Virus record (IMG/VR): IMGVR_UViG_3300042879_001547
Coordinates: 1 to 31,134 of that record
DNA length: 31,134 bases
Direction: 5' to 3' (one strand)
Source of the DNA: a virus
Positions 6,717 to 13,285 of this stretch are shown here, piece by piece. The first letter of the stretch is position 1. Every line of letters starts with the position of its first letter. The notes below the pieces were generated by a model, which did not search any database, was not told the origin of the DNA, and saw nothing but the letters and a program-made list of their open reading frames with translations. A program made the translations under genes and the position numbers.

Positions 6717-6980
6717 ATGACTTTCCAACCCTATAACATTGTTCCTGGAACCGAAATCCTTCATAGTTTGACTGATGTTTATGAACTTTGTGACGAAGAG
6801 GAAGGAATGACCTATCGTGTAGAACTCAACGCTGATAATGGTGGAGTTTACATTAAGTCCAGTGAAAAGGGACACGAAGAAGGTTCTAAAAACATCACCG
6901 AAGATATGTCTATCGGCAACAAACAACTTTCCATCGTTGTTGCTCGTCGTATTCTGGAACTTTATGGAGAACTGAAATGA
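6717..6980 (+). CDS. Small unknown protein (87 aa)
   Basis: First gene after cassette 4. Mixed alpha/beta by eye, with a Tyr-Arg-Val-Glu-Leu strand and a terminal helix VVARRILELYGELK. Its stop overlaps the next ATG by 4 bases. Confidence 0.65.
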   Translation: MTFQPYNIVPGTEILHSLTDVYELCDEEEGMTYRVELNADNGGVYIKSSEKGHEEGSKNITEDMSIGNKQLSIVVARRILELYGELK

Positions 6981-7153
6981 ACCTCACATACAATATCAAA
7001 CAGTTCTGGTTGCGAAGATTGATGTGGAGATGGGCATATCAAACTTGGAGTGATCTTATGAGTTATGATGGAACTGACCCTGAATGGGACTTTGAGGATT
7101 ATCACAATATGTTTTGGGACTATTTGAACTACGGATATATTAGAGACTTATGA
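6977..7153 (+). CDS. Trp-rich small protein, paralog of 8588-8965 (58 aa)
   Basis: Coupled at both ends by 4-base overlaps. Seven tryptophans in 58 residues. The segment WSDLMSYDG...FWDYL matches WRDLMTGNY...FWDYL in the protein at 8588, so the two are probably relatives. A basic aromatic N terminus (FWLRRLMWRWAYQTW) could be membrane-active. Function unknown. Confidence 0.6.
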   Translation: MNLTYNIKQFWLRRLMWRWAYQTWSDLMSYDGTDPEWDFEDYHNMFWDYLNYGYIRDL

Positions 7154-7368
7154 CTAAACTCTGTAAAGATTGTAAGTGGTATCGTAAGTCCTGGATTGAG
7201 CATCTTACTGGTATGGGAGACGGTTATGATAGATGTGCTTCTCCAAACACTACACGAAACCTTGTAACTGGATATGAAAAAAGGTTTTGTGATATGTTGA
7301 GAGCAAAACGATATGAATATCTTGATTACTCTTGTCGTCCTGATGGTAGATTTTGGGAGGCAAAATGA
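7150..7368 (+). CDS. Small Cys-containing, possibly zinc-binding protein (72 aa)
   Basis: ATGACTAA start. It has a CKDCKWY pair (Cys5, Cys8), further cysteines near 29, 47 and 62, and ends SCRPDGRFWEAK. I associate the pattern CxxCxxY, then Cys, then C-PDG-F-E with a small phage and bacterial family that probably binds zinc. The role is not known. The next gene's ribosome binding site (GGGAGG, about 7355-7360) lies in its 3' end. Confidence 0.65.
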   Translation: MTKLCKDCKWYRKSWIEHLTGMGDGYDRCASPNTTRNLVTGYEKRFCDMLRAKRYEYLDYSCRPDGRFWEAK

Positions 7369-7586
7369 ACGAAAGAGACACTGACTACTTTAAGAAAGAC
7401 AAGACATTATACAATCCTGATGAGTTTCTTCTGGATGATATTAAAGCATATCATTTTGAGGTAATGGATGAAGGGCAGCACGTCTGGATGGCATTTTACC
7501 TTGCCGATGGTAGCACAGGACACTTGAATATTTTCCTGAATGGTGGTAGGATACAGACCCGCTATGAGGAATGGGATGAGGTTTGA
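7365..7586 (+). CDS. Small acidic protein, unknown (73 aa)
   Basis: ATG 7365 follows GGGAGG at a good distance and overlaps the upstream stop by 4 bases. An N-terminal Asp/Lys/Tyr-rich region precedes strands (HVWMAFYLADGSTGHLNIFL). Not recognised. Confidence 0.65.
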   Translation: MNERDTDYFKKDKTLYNPDEFLLDDIKAYHFEVMDEGQHVWMAFYLADGSTGHLNIFLNGGRIQTRYEEWDEV

Positions 7587-7929
7587 AAACCCAACAAAAT
7601 GGGAACTCTTCCTTGATGGATTTCGTAATGTCCTGTATATTCTTGACTGTTATGATGACGGTGATGAATGGGGTTATGGTGAGTTCTGGGAGAGTTTGAG
7701 TATTGGTTGGTTTCAGGAATACATCTATCCTTATGATGACCCTTACAATCTAACCATCAGTCCAGAACGTAGGTTGAGATTGGGACAAGAACCAGAAAGG
7801 ATTATTGTATCCGCAGAAGCATATGATGAACTTGTGCGACGAATCAATGAACCACAAGACCCTGCTGTGGTGGAAAGAATTAAAGAAATTATGAACCGCA
7901 AAGCACCTTGGGATGATAACAATGACTGA
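7576..7929 (+). CDS. Protein with DUF1778/TacA-like C-terminal motif (117 aa)
   Basis: I choose ATG 7576 (MRFENPTKW), five bases after GAGGA; in-frame ATGs at 7540 and 7564 are possible. The N-terminal half is aromatic and acidic. Residues about 79-113 (IIVSAEAYDELVRRINEP and then a VVERIKEIMNRKAPWDD segment) resemble the C terminus of DUF1778 antitoxins, which neutralise GNAT toxins. No toxin-like gene lies beside it, so antitoxin function is only a similarity. The first half also resembles its neighbours at 6977 and 8588 in richness of Trp, Tyr and Asp. Confidence 0.6.
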   Translation: MRFENPTKWELFLDGFRNVLYILDCYDDGDEWGYGEFWESLSIGWFQEYIYPYDDPYNLTISPERRLRLGQEPERIIVSAEAYDELVRRINEPQDPAVVERIKEIMNRKAPWDDNND

Positions 7930-8059
7930 AATTGAAAAGCAATTGGAAAAAATCGCAGAAGAACTTGGTGGGAAACTTTCCTACTATATTTGTAGTGATA
8001 AGTATACTGAACACCGTAAAATCGTGATAGAATATGGACTTACCAGGAAAGAACGATAA
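7922..8059 (+). CDS. Very small protein, unknown (45 aa)
   Basis: ATGACTGA start overlapping the previous stop by 8 bases. It begins with a helix (MTEIEKQLEKIAEELGGKLS) followed by a strand and a basic end. The next gene starts inside its last 26 bases. Confidence 0.55.
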   Translation: MTEIEKQLEKIAEELGGKLSYYICSDKYTEHRKIVIEYGLTRKER

Positions 8060-8225
8060 AATCGTCAGACTTTATCTTGATTCACCACATCACGGCACCT
8101 GGATTTGGGAACGTGAAGATGGAACTCATTATGCTCAAATGAGATATGGGAAAATTACATATTATGAAGTTCATGTAGAAAATGATAGATGGGTCTTTGA
8201 TGAGGAGATAGATGTCTCTAACTGA
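8034..8225 (+). CDS. Small beta-rich protein, unknown (63 aa)
   Basis: Begins inside the upstream gene (26-base overlap). Strand-like repeats (RLYLDSPHHGTWIWERED, then YYEVHVENDRWVFDEE) suggest a small barrel or sheet. Function not recognised. Confidence 0.6.
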   Translation: MDLPGKNDKIVRLYLDSPHHGTWIWEREDGTHYAQMRYGKITYYEVHVENDRWVFDEEIDVSN

Positions 8226-8397
8226 AAAGGCAAAAATCTATTACAATGTTTGGTGCTGTGCCTATCGTCGTAGATATGCTGCGAAACTCAAACAAGATTG
8301 GGAATTGTATGACCGTGAACATCAAACTTTGCTAATGTGCCTTAAAATAGCAAAGTGGAATCAATTTGACACAGGAAAAACAAACTACTTAAAATGA
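8212..8397 (+). CDS. Small basic helical protein (61 aa)
   Basis: Overlaps its neighbour by 14 bases. Rich in Lys, Arg and Tyr (YNVWCCAYRRRYAAKLKQDW). Its basic charge contrasts with the acidic proteins around it and could mean nucleic-acid or partner binding; that is inference. Confidence 0.6.
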   Translation: MSLTEKAKIYYNVWCCAYRRRYAAKLKQDWELYDREHQTLLMCLKIAKWNQFDTGKTNYLK

Positions 8398-8588
8398 CCC
8401 AAACATTTAAACAAACTTGTGATAAACCTTATGATCGCCATGATTATAAGTTAGTTTATGAAGATGGTAAAGAGGTCATCTTTGATAATTATGAAGATGT
8501 CCAAGTGACTTGGTTTCAGCGTGGTGGAAACTTTTTGAGTCACATTGAGGTTTTAGACAAGAAACAAAAGAAAAAGGGGTTTGCATAA
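8394..8588 (+). CDS. Small protein, unknown, cyanophage-like (64 aa)
   Basis: ATGACCCA start with a 4-base overlap. The sequence YKLVYEDGKEVIFDNYEDVQ, a strand-turn-strand, followed by a basic tail (KKQKKKGFA), resembles small cyanophage proteins I remember. The stop TAATG couples it to the next gene. Confidence 0.65.
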   Translation: MTQTFKQTCDKPYDRHDYKLVYEDGKEVIFDNYEDVQVTWFQRGGNFLSHIEVLDKKQKKKGFA

Positions 8589-8965
8589 TGTTTAGCACAC
8601 CAGTTAGAGGAACAGCAAAAAAGAAAACCACCCTGAACTGGTGGGAATATTGGATTGGACACTGTTGGATGACAGGGTGGCAAACTATTGGTATGTCATT
8701 CCGCAACTGGCGTGACCTGATGACTGGTAATTATCAGGGATATGCTCTGATGTTTTATGATGATCCTTATGAGGAATGTTATAGTTGTTTCTGGGATTAT
8801 CTTGGTGATGACGATGTGTTGCCTAAAGATTTTCTTGAGGGTTTATTAGAAATGTCTGCACGTATTGATCGTGGTGAAGAAAAACTCATTCCAATGGATG
8901 AGAATTTTATGAATAGACTTAAAGATCTTGTAGAAGGTGTAGAGTTAGATGATGACGATATTTGA
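8588..8965 (+). CDS. Trp-rich protein, paralog of 6977-7153 (125 aa)
   Basis: Starts on the last base of the upstream stop. The N-terminal half is full of Trp and aromatic residues (NWWEYWIGHCWMTGWQ) and shares W-DLM and FWDYL segments with the 58-aa protein at 6977. The C-terminal half is an acidic helix ending in a run of aspartates. Role unknown; the aromatic region may contact the membrane. Confidence 0.65.
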   Translation: MFSTPVRGTAKKKTTLNWWEYWIGHCWMTGWQTIGMSFRNWRDLMTGNYQGYALMFYDDPYEECYSCFWDYLGDDDVLPKDFLEGLLEMSARIDRGEEKLIPMDENFMNRLKDLVEGVELDDDDI

Positions 8966-9143
8966 TATGTTTCACGATGAGCGTCGTTATGGTTGGGTAG
9001 TGGATAGTCGCTATCAATGGATCAATATGCTTACTAAAATGCAGAAGAATAATCCAAGACGTTTTAAAGAGTTTCAGTACTCACAGGAGACCATTTATCA
9101 TTACCTAGATAGAATACAACAGGAGCAAAATCTTTACGACTAA
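8949..9143 (+). CDS. Small basic protein, unknown (64 aa)
   Basis: Starts within the previous gene; ATG 8949, 8952 and 8967 are all possible. The product is rich in Arg, Tyr and Gln (HDERRYGWVVDSRYQWINML). Its TAA shares a base with the next ATG (TAATG). Confidence 0.6.
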   Translation: MMTIFDMFHDERRYGWVVDSRYQWINMLTKMQKNNPRRFKEFQYSQETIYHYLDRIQQEQNLYD

Positions 9144-9619
9144 TGAGCGAAGTAACTTTTAAGAAGCACAGAGTATTCCGTGAAACTCAGTCAGTTATCT
9201 TCTACGATATTTCGGTAGAAGGTTCGAACGCATCTGACCTTGTGGTTCATGAAGGACCTGCTATTTCTCCACCTGATGATATTGTAGGGGCAAAGCAGTT
9301 TTATATTCATTATCACCAGATTGACCACAACCGTGTTCTGTCTGGTATTCGCACATTTGAACTTGTAAATCCTGATTGGAGATATCCTTATCACATCGTT
9401 CATCTTAATCGTAGCTCTGGTGCTCTCGTCATTCCTCAGAGAACATATCATCGTTCTTGGTCAGGGGAGGAAGGATCTATTGTAATCAATCAAGCAATTC
9501 GTGATGATGAGTTTGATGATAAGACAGAGTTTATTCCTATATCAGCAGCACAAAACGAAGACCTTTATCGCATCCTTGCACACGAAAAACCAGTCATTCA
9601 TACACTTGGAGAAATGTGA
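9143..9619 (+). CDS. Cupin-like protein (158 aa)
   Basis: Residues about 53-70 read IHYHQIDHNRVLSGIRTFEL, reminiscent of cupin motif 1 (HxH, then a strand), and residues about 96-118 read PQRTYHRSWSGEEGSIVINQ, like cupin motif 2 (P, then H, then N). That would place it in the RmlC/WxcM-type jelly-roll superfamily, which includes sugar isomerases and epimerases as well as non-enzymatic proteins. I see no sugar-nucleotide gene nearby, so the substrate is unknown. TAATG start and TGATG end couple it to its neighbours. Confidence 0.5.
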   Translation: MSEVTFKKHRVFRETQSVIFYDISVEGSNASDLVVHEGPAISPPDDIVGAKQFYIHYHQIDHNRVLSGIRTFELVNPDWRYPYHIVHLNRSSGALVIPQRTYHRSWSGEEGSIVINQAIRDDEFDDKTEFIPISAAQNEDLYRILAHEKPVIHTLGEM

Positions 9620-9780
9620 TGAACTTTACACCTGAACAATACAAATTAATCTTTACTGCTGTTCGCCGTTATCAGATAGAAAAGACTGGTATGAACGGAA
9701 AAGAGTATCACGATTGCAGCGAAATACTTGACGAACTCTTTGATTTCGCCTATACTCAACGTGTTGAGCAACCTACCTGA
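9619..9780 (+). CDS. Small conserved cyanophage-type protein (53 aa)
   Basis: TGATG coupling at both ends. The pattern FTPEQYKLIFTAVRRYQIEK followed by CSEILDELF and VEQPT is one I remember from several T4-like cyanophages. It looks wholly helical. Function unknown. Confidence 0.7.
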   Translation: MNFTPEQYKLIFTAVRRYQIEKTGMNGKEYHDCSEILDELFDFAYTQRVEQPT

Positions 9781-9953
9781 TGGATTACACCGAAGAATTT
9801 CCTTTTGATCAGTTTCCTTGGAAGTTGGTACACCAAGATGGAAAAGAAACTCGCAAATGCTATTTTCAAACGGAAGAGCATCGTAAAAAACACATTGATC
9901 GCTACAAACTTAAAAAGAAAGATATCAAGTTGAGCTACAAATATGAAGTATGA
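9780..9953 (+). CDS. Small basic conserved cyanophage-type protein (57 aa)
   Basis: Begins on the final A of the upstream TGA. PWKLVHQDGKETRKCYFQTE and the Lys-rich end RYKLKKKDIKLSYKYEV are familiar from cyanophage genomes. Strongly basic C-terminal half, so nucleic-acid binding is possible. The gene order 9619-9780-9950 appears to be a coupled set. Confidence 0.65.
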   Translation: MDYTEEFPFDQFPWKLVHQDGKETRKCYFQTEEHRKKHIDRYKLKKKDIKLSYKYEV

Positions 9954-10564
9954 AACTCATATCTCAACAAGATCCATTCCCACATTTGATTGTCGATGAC
10001 ATTTATTCTGAAGATGAACTTAAATTAATCTGGCAAGAGTTAGATTTTTTATGTCATTTAGAAAAGTGGAATCCACCTGAAAAAACAGGAACCGCCACAG
10101 ACTGTCAAAAGAAACCAATGAAAAATAATTTTGGTTTATTTCTTGATGGTGAAGATGGTATCTACAAAGATAGAAAAATCTCAAGTATTCTTTCTGTTAA
10201 TCGAAAGGTATTGGACAAAGAAATACTGGGTGAATATGTCAAACTATCTTTTGGATATCAAACTTCTCTTCAATCAAATCGTGATACAACATTGGTAAGT
10301 TACTACGAAGATAGTCATTATTATAAAAGACATAATGATAGTGCAATTTTAACTGCACTAACTTGGTTTTATAAAGAACCAAAAATGTTTTTTGGTGGTG
10401 ATTTAATCTTTTCAGATTACAATAAGTTTACAATTCCACTCAAAAATAATAGAGCAGTTTTATTTCCTTCATTTTTATTTCATGAGGTTGAGGAAATTTG
10501 TATGCCTGAGCACAAACCTGGATATGGTAGATACTGCATGGCACAATTTTTTATGATTGTATGA
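9950..10564 (+). CDS. 2-oxoglutarate/Fe(II) oxygenase, prolyl 4-hydroxylase-like (204 aa)
   Basis: The iron-binding triad is visible: His128 and Asp130 (RHNDS) and distal His178 (FHEVEE), with Arg194 (GRYCMAQF) as the likely 2-oxoglutarate-binding residue. These lie on the usual double-stranded beta-helix order: HxD, then FFGGDLIF, a strand pair, then PSFLFHEV. Such oxygenases hydroxylate Pro, Lys, nucleobases or small molecules; several copies are typical of cyanophages and their substrates are mostly unknown. The ATG overlaps the upstream stop by 4 bases. A TATAATA begins directly after the stop. Confidence 0.85.
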   Translation: MKLISQQDPFPHLIVDDIYSEDELKLIWQELDFLCHLEKWNPPEKTGTATDCQKKPMKNNFGLFLDGEDGIYKDRKISSILSVNRKVLDKEILGEYVKLSFGYQTSLQSNRDTTLVSYYEDSHYYKRHNDSAILTALTWFYKEPKMFFGGDLIFSDYNKFTIPLKNNRAVLFPSFLFHEVEEICMPEHKPGYGRYCMAQFFMIV

Positions 10565-10571
10565 TATAATA
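10565..10571 (+). promoter_or_regulatory. Possible internal promoter -10 box TATAATA
   Basis: TATAATA lies immediately after the stop of the oxygenase gene and 23 bases before ATG 10594, with TGAGG as ribosome binding site between them. Unlike the cassettes it has no dyad at the 28-30 base distance, and no clear -35. Confidence 0.5.
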
Positions 10572-10593
10572 AACTTGTATTGAGGTTTAAAAA

Positions 10594-10764
10594 ATGACGA
10601 CTCGATCTTATACGCAAAAAGATGGCACTGTCTGGGAATGGAAAGAAACTCCAGAAGTTTCCAAAGCATTAAAAGATTATCACTCTCAAGTCTCTGGTAA
10701 TTATCCAGTTCCTCTCCATGCACCACATCCTTATCTGAAAGATGGAAAACAAGAAACTAATTGA
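10594..10764 (+). CDS. Small unknown protein (56 aa)
   Basis: ATG 10594 lies 8 bases after TTGAGG. Sequence MTTRSYTQKDGTVWEWKETP and a Pro/His-rich end (YPVPLHAPHPYLKDG), probably extended. The next gene starts inside its last 23 bases. I believe related proteins exist in cyanophages. Confidence 0.6.
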   Translation: MTTRSYTQKDGTVWEWKETPEVSKALKDYHSQVSGNYPVPLHAPHPYLKDGKQETN

Positions 10765-10951
10765 TGACTGCTTTTATATCGAAGAAAAAAAGTATGGACT
10801 TTGGTATTCCACAGACAAAGAAGGTAATGGACTTATCACCTCTCTCACTGAACAGTCGTGTGTTCAAGCAACCCGTTTTTATCTTAAAGGACGGCAGGAA
10901 GGTTGGCCTGAGACCAGAACTTATGAAGGTGAAGTAGGTGGCAAATTGTGA
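10742..10951 (+). CDS. Small conserved cyanophage-type protein (69 aa)
   Basis: YGLWYSTDKEGNGLITSLTE, then ATRFYLKGRQEGWPE and a Gly-Gly-Lys-Leu end, resembles a small protein I remember from T4-like cyanophages. Function unknown. The stop overlaps the GTG start of the next gene (GTGA). Confidence 0.65.
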   Translation: MENKKLIDDCFYIEEKKYGLWYSTDKEGNGLITSLTEQSCVQATRFYLKGRQEGWPETRTYEGEVGGKL

Positions 10952-11181
10952 TCAAGGCAATTAGAATACTACTTTGGAATATAGTTTCTGATTTGGAATC
11001 TCGCCTTTATCCTTATGAAATTGATGATAGTCAAGATTACTATTACACAGTAAAAAATGATGATACTGGAGAGGAATATATGATTATCGAATGGATTAAA
11101 TCTTTTGATGAGAGAATTAGTAAACTCCAAGAAGATATGATGTATGTGCAAAATCAATTGAATAGGATAAAATCAAAATGA
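10948..11181 (+). CDS. Small coiled-coil protein with GTG start (77 aa)
   Basis: GTG 10948 overlaps the upstream TGA by 4 bases; no in-frame ATG lies nearby. The N terminus is hydrophobic and amphipathic (IKAIRILLWNIVSDL), the middle Asp/Tyr-rich, and the C terminus a coiled coil (DERISKLQEDMMYVQNQLNR). The similar design of the next protein suggests the pair may associate. Confidence 0.65.
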   Translation: MIKAIRILLWNIVSDLESRLYPYEIDDSQDYYYTVKNDDTGEEYMIIEWIKSFDERISKLQEDMMYVQNQLNRIKSK

Positions 11182-11399
11182 TTAAAAAAATCATAGACTG
11201 GATTCTTGCACCATCAAAAAAACCCATTGTCGAAGATCACATTGATCTCTACACTAAACTTATGGAGTTAGAAAATCGTATAGAACTATTAGAGAGTGAA
11301 AATGTAGAGACAACTAATGAACTTTATCGTATGGAGAACTCTTTAGATGCTCGTATAGATATTCTTGCTGAACGTTGTAGGATTGATTACGATGTATGA
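11178..11399 (+). CDS. Small coiled-coil protein (73 aa)
   Basis: Overlaps the gene before by 4 bases and starts with MIKKIIDWIL, much like MIKAIRILLW there. Residues about 25-65 form a continuous coiled coil (KLMELENRIELLESENVE). Possibly a membrane-tethered oligomer; that is inference. Confidence 0.65.
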   Translation: MIKKIIDWILAPSKKPIVEDHIDLYTKLMELENRIELLESENVETTNELYRMENSLDARIDILAERCRIDYDV

Positions 11400-11580
11400 G
11401 GATCTAGATTGTTTTGAGAAAGCATTGTCTCATTTTGGTACAAGAGTAGATATTATTGTTGCCCTTGAGTTGGGTGATAAGATTGACTCAGAAACTGCTT
11501 ATAAGATGATCAAAGAAGAACTCAAACAACTTAAAAAAATTCGTAAGAAACATAAGGATACTGACTGCGATGACTGCTGA
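11392..11580 (+). CDS. Small conserved cyanophage-type protein (62 aa)
   Basis: ATG 11392 (MYEDLDCFEKALSHFGTRVD) overlaps the upstream stop by 8 bases and matches the N terminus I recall for a protein common in T4-like cyanophages. A Lys-rich helix (EELKQLKKIRKKHKD) and a terminal CDDC follow. Function unknown. Confidence 0.7.
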   Translation: MYEDLDCFEKALSHFGTRVDIIVALELGDKIDSETAYKMIKEELKQLKKIRKKHKDTDCDDC

Positions 11581-11737
11581 TAGTCTTAAAATTACACAAA
11601 ATGAGGATGGTTCCTTCACAATGGACTGGGACCCAGAGGACCCAAACTGGAAGTGGCTCAATGGGTTGACTTCCAAAGAAATTCAAGTTATTATGGAACA
11701 AGCAATTCAGAGCAAACTCGATGACCTCCGACTTTGA
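11570..11737 (+). CDS. Small acidic conserved cyanophage-type protein (55 aa)
   Basis: MTADSLKITQNEDGSFTMDW, DPEDPNWKWLNGLTSKEI and a helix make a short recognisable pattern of cyanophage genomes. It overlaps the gene before by 11 bases and the next by 17. Role unknown. Confidence 0.65.
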   Translation: MTADSLKITQNEDGSFTMDWDPEDPNWKWLNGLTSKEIQVIMEQAIQSKLDDLRL

Positions 11738-12503
11738 TTATAAAAAGTATTCACTCGAAAAACTGCAAGACTGGGTTCATGATGCCCTAAGCACGGGTGA
11801 AGCATCACCTCACGAAATCTACTCTGCGATTCGTGAAGCAGTTCGTGAAGATTACTACTACTATAAAGATCATACCAGTCGTGCTTCTGGACTTCTTGAA
11901 CTATTGAGTGGTCATCGTCCTGTTAAAGATGCAAAATGGGATGAGTGGGAACAAACACATTATCCAGAAGAAGTTAAAGATGATGGTATGCGTCCATGGG
12001 GTCATAGTGATCTAGAATATCAAGTTGCTAATAATAAAAAAGGTACATTTGTTGGATGGAATTATACCGCAACAGGTGAAAAAGTTTCTGAGCAACCATC
12101 AAAGAATGGTGTCTCCAATCTAGAATATACAAAAGCAAAGATTGAGGCAAATTCATCCTGGAATGATGGATTTACTCGTGAATACTATCAAAAGATTGTT
12201 GATAAGTATGAAGGTAAACAAGATAAAGTAAAGAAGTGGGTTCTTCCTGTTGAAGAAGTCAGAGATGAAGATACTGATAAAGATGAATATTGTGTAACAT
12301 TCCCTGAGGATCTTCTAGAAGCAGCAAATCTGAAAGAAGGTGATCAAGTCGAGTGGATAGATAAAGGTGATGGTTCTTATCTTCTCAAAAAAGTTGAGAA
12401 ATCAATGACTCATCAAGAAATGCTTGATGCTGGATATTGGATGACCGATGATGGTTTTTGGATGAAAAAATCCAAAGAAGAAATTGCACCAGATCAATGT
12501 TGA
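11721..12503 (+). CDS. AbrB-like domain protein with central insertion (260 aa)
   Basis: Residues 1-66 (starting MTSDFDYKKYSLEKLQDWV) and 193-229 (YCVTFPEDLLEAANLKEGDQ followed by a VEWIDKGDGSYLLKKV strand pair) match a protein I remember as conserved in T4-like cyanophages. The second part has the look of a SpoVT/AbrB swapped-hairpin DNA-binding domain. Between them, about residues 75-160 form a hydrophilic segment that contains SDLEYQVANNKKG and SNLEYTKAKIEAN, two related pieces, and seems longer than in relatives I recall. About 30 residues follow the AbrB-like part. Likely a DNA-binding regulator; the target is unknown. Confidence 0.65.
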   Translation: MTSDFDYKKYSLEKLQDWVHDALSTGEASPHEIYSAIREAVREDYYYYKDHTSRASGLLELLSGHRPVKDAKWDEWEQTHYPEEVKDDGMRPWGHSDLEYQVANNKKGTFVGWNYTATGEKVSEQPSKNGVSNLEYTKAKIEANSSWNDGFTREYYQKIVDKYEGKQDKVKKWVLPVEEVRDEDTDKDEYCVTFPEDLLEAANLKEGDQVEWIDKGDGSYLLKKVEKSMTHQEMLDAGYWMTDDGFWMKKSKEEIAPDQC

Positions 12504-12694
12504 TTGATTATATAATTTGTGGAATCAATATTTTTTGTCACATAGATAATTTAAATCACCAATTAAAAGGACAAAAATACCCACCAGATGTTGCAGAACT
12601 ATGTCGATATTTTGAGAAACAAAAAACAGAACTCCCTGATTATTGCAAGTGGGGAGATGAACCAAAACCACCAAGAAGAAGGAGTGAATTTTAA
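12497..12694 (+). CDS. Small unknown protein (65 aa)
   Basis: ATG 12497 lies just before the upstream TGA (7-base overlap). A hydrophobic start (MLIDYIICGINIFCHI) is followed by a Pro- and charge-rich tail (GDEPKPPRRRSEF). Possibly membrane-associated. The stop TAATG couples it to the next gene. Confidence 0.55.
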   Translation: MLIDYIICGINIFCHIDNLNHQLKGQKYPPDVAELCRYFEKQKTELPDYCKWGDEPKPPRRRSEF

Positions 12695-12924
12695 TGGCAT
12701 TGTCTGAATCAGTTGAGTCAAGTTTAAAAGAGGCAGAAGCATCTCTGCGTAATGCTCTGGCATATGCTGCTCGTCAAGAACGCCCGATGGTTTGTAGTGT
12801 CATTGCAGATCTTATTACTCGTATTGAATCACTCCAAACTACAGATAGTCTGCTAGATAAACTGGAAAACCGCAAACCAGGTGATTCTGGTTTCTTTGGA
12901 ACATTTTTTGGGAAAGATGACTGA
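12694..12924 (+). CDS. Small conserved cyanophage-type helical protein (76 aa)
   Basis: The sequence SVESSLKEAEASLRNALAYA, then SVIADLITRIESL and a GDSGFFGTFF end resembles a conserved small cyanophage protein. It appears entirely helical until the glycine-rich tail. Its stop is within an ATGACTGA junction. Confidence 0.7.
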   Translation: MALSESVESSLKEAEASLRNALAYAARQERPMVCSVIADLITRIESLQTTDSLLDKLENRKPGDSGFFGTFFGKDD

Positions 12925-13282
12925 ACCTAACGAATTTGGTAAAGCATTAAAAGAATGGTGGGATTCTGATGCCTGTAAGGAAATGCAGAAGTCTCACCAA
13001 GAAAGTCTAGAAAAAGCAGTAGGAAAGTACTTTATGCTTTCCGAATCTGATAAACTTGATATGCTCCAAGCAATCTGCTATATTATGTGTAAGGCAGAGA
13101 GTGAAGGAACTAGTCATCGCGGTCTTCAGGATTCATTAGGAGTTTATCCTGCTGGTTTCTGGGTGACTGAATTGATGGACGTTCACAATGCTTTGTGGTC
13201 CTACTATCACGATCAAAAGAGAGAAAAAGAACTGCAAGATGATCTTGATGCACTTGATAAATTTTTAGAAAATAAGGAGTAA
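12917..13282 (+). CDS. Conserved cyanophage-type protein (121 aa)
   Basis: ATG 12917 is an ATGACTGA junction. Recognisable pieces are FGKALKEWWDSDACKEMQ, LDMLQAICYIMCKAESEGTS and FWVTELMDVHNALWSYYHD, a pattern I recall from T4-like cyanophages. It is helical with four cysteines and has no known function. AAGGAG at 13275-13280 serves the downstream synthase gene. Confidence 0.7.
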   Translation: MTEPNEFGKALKEWWDSDACKEMQKSHQESLEKAVGKYFMLSESDKLDMLQAICYIMCKAESEGTSHRGLQDSLGVYPAGFWVTELMDVHNALWSYYHDQKREKELQDDLDALDKFLENKE

Positions 13283-13285
13283 AAT

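Noticed and set aside
10539-10571. TGGCACA near the TATAATA at 10565 as another punctuation module
   Set aside because: The distance to the -10 box is 19 bases, not 28-30, and the left dyad arm is missing.
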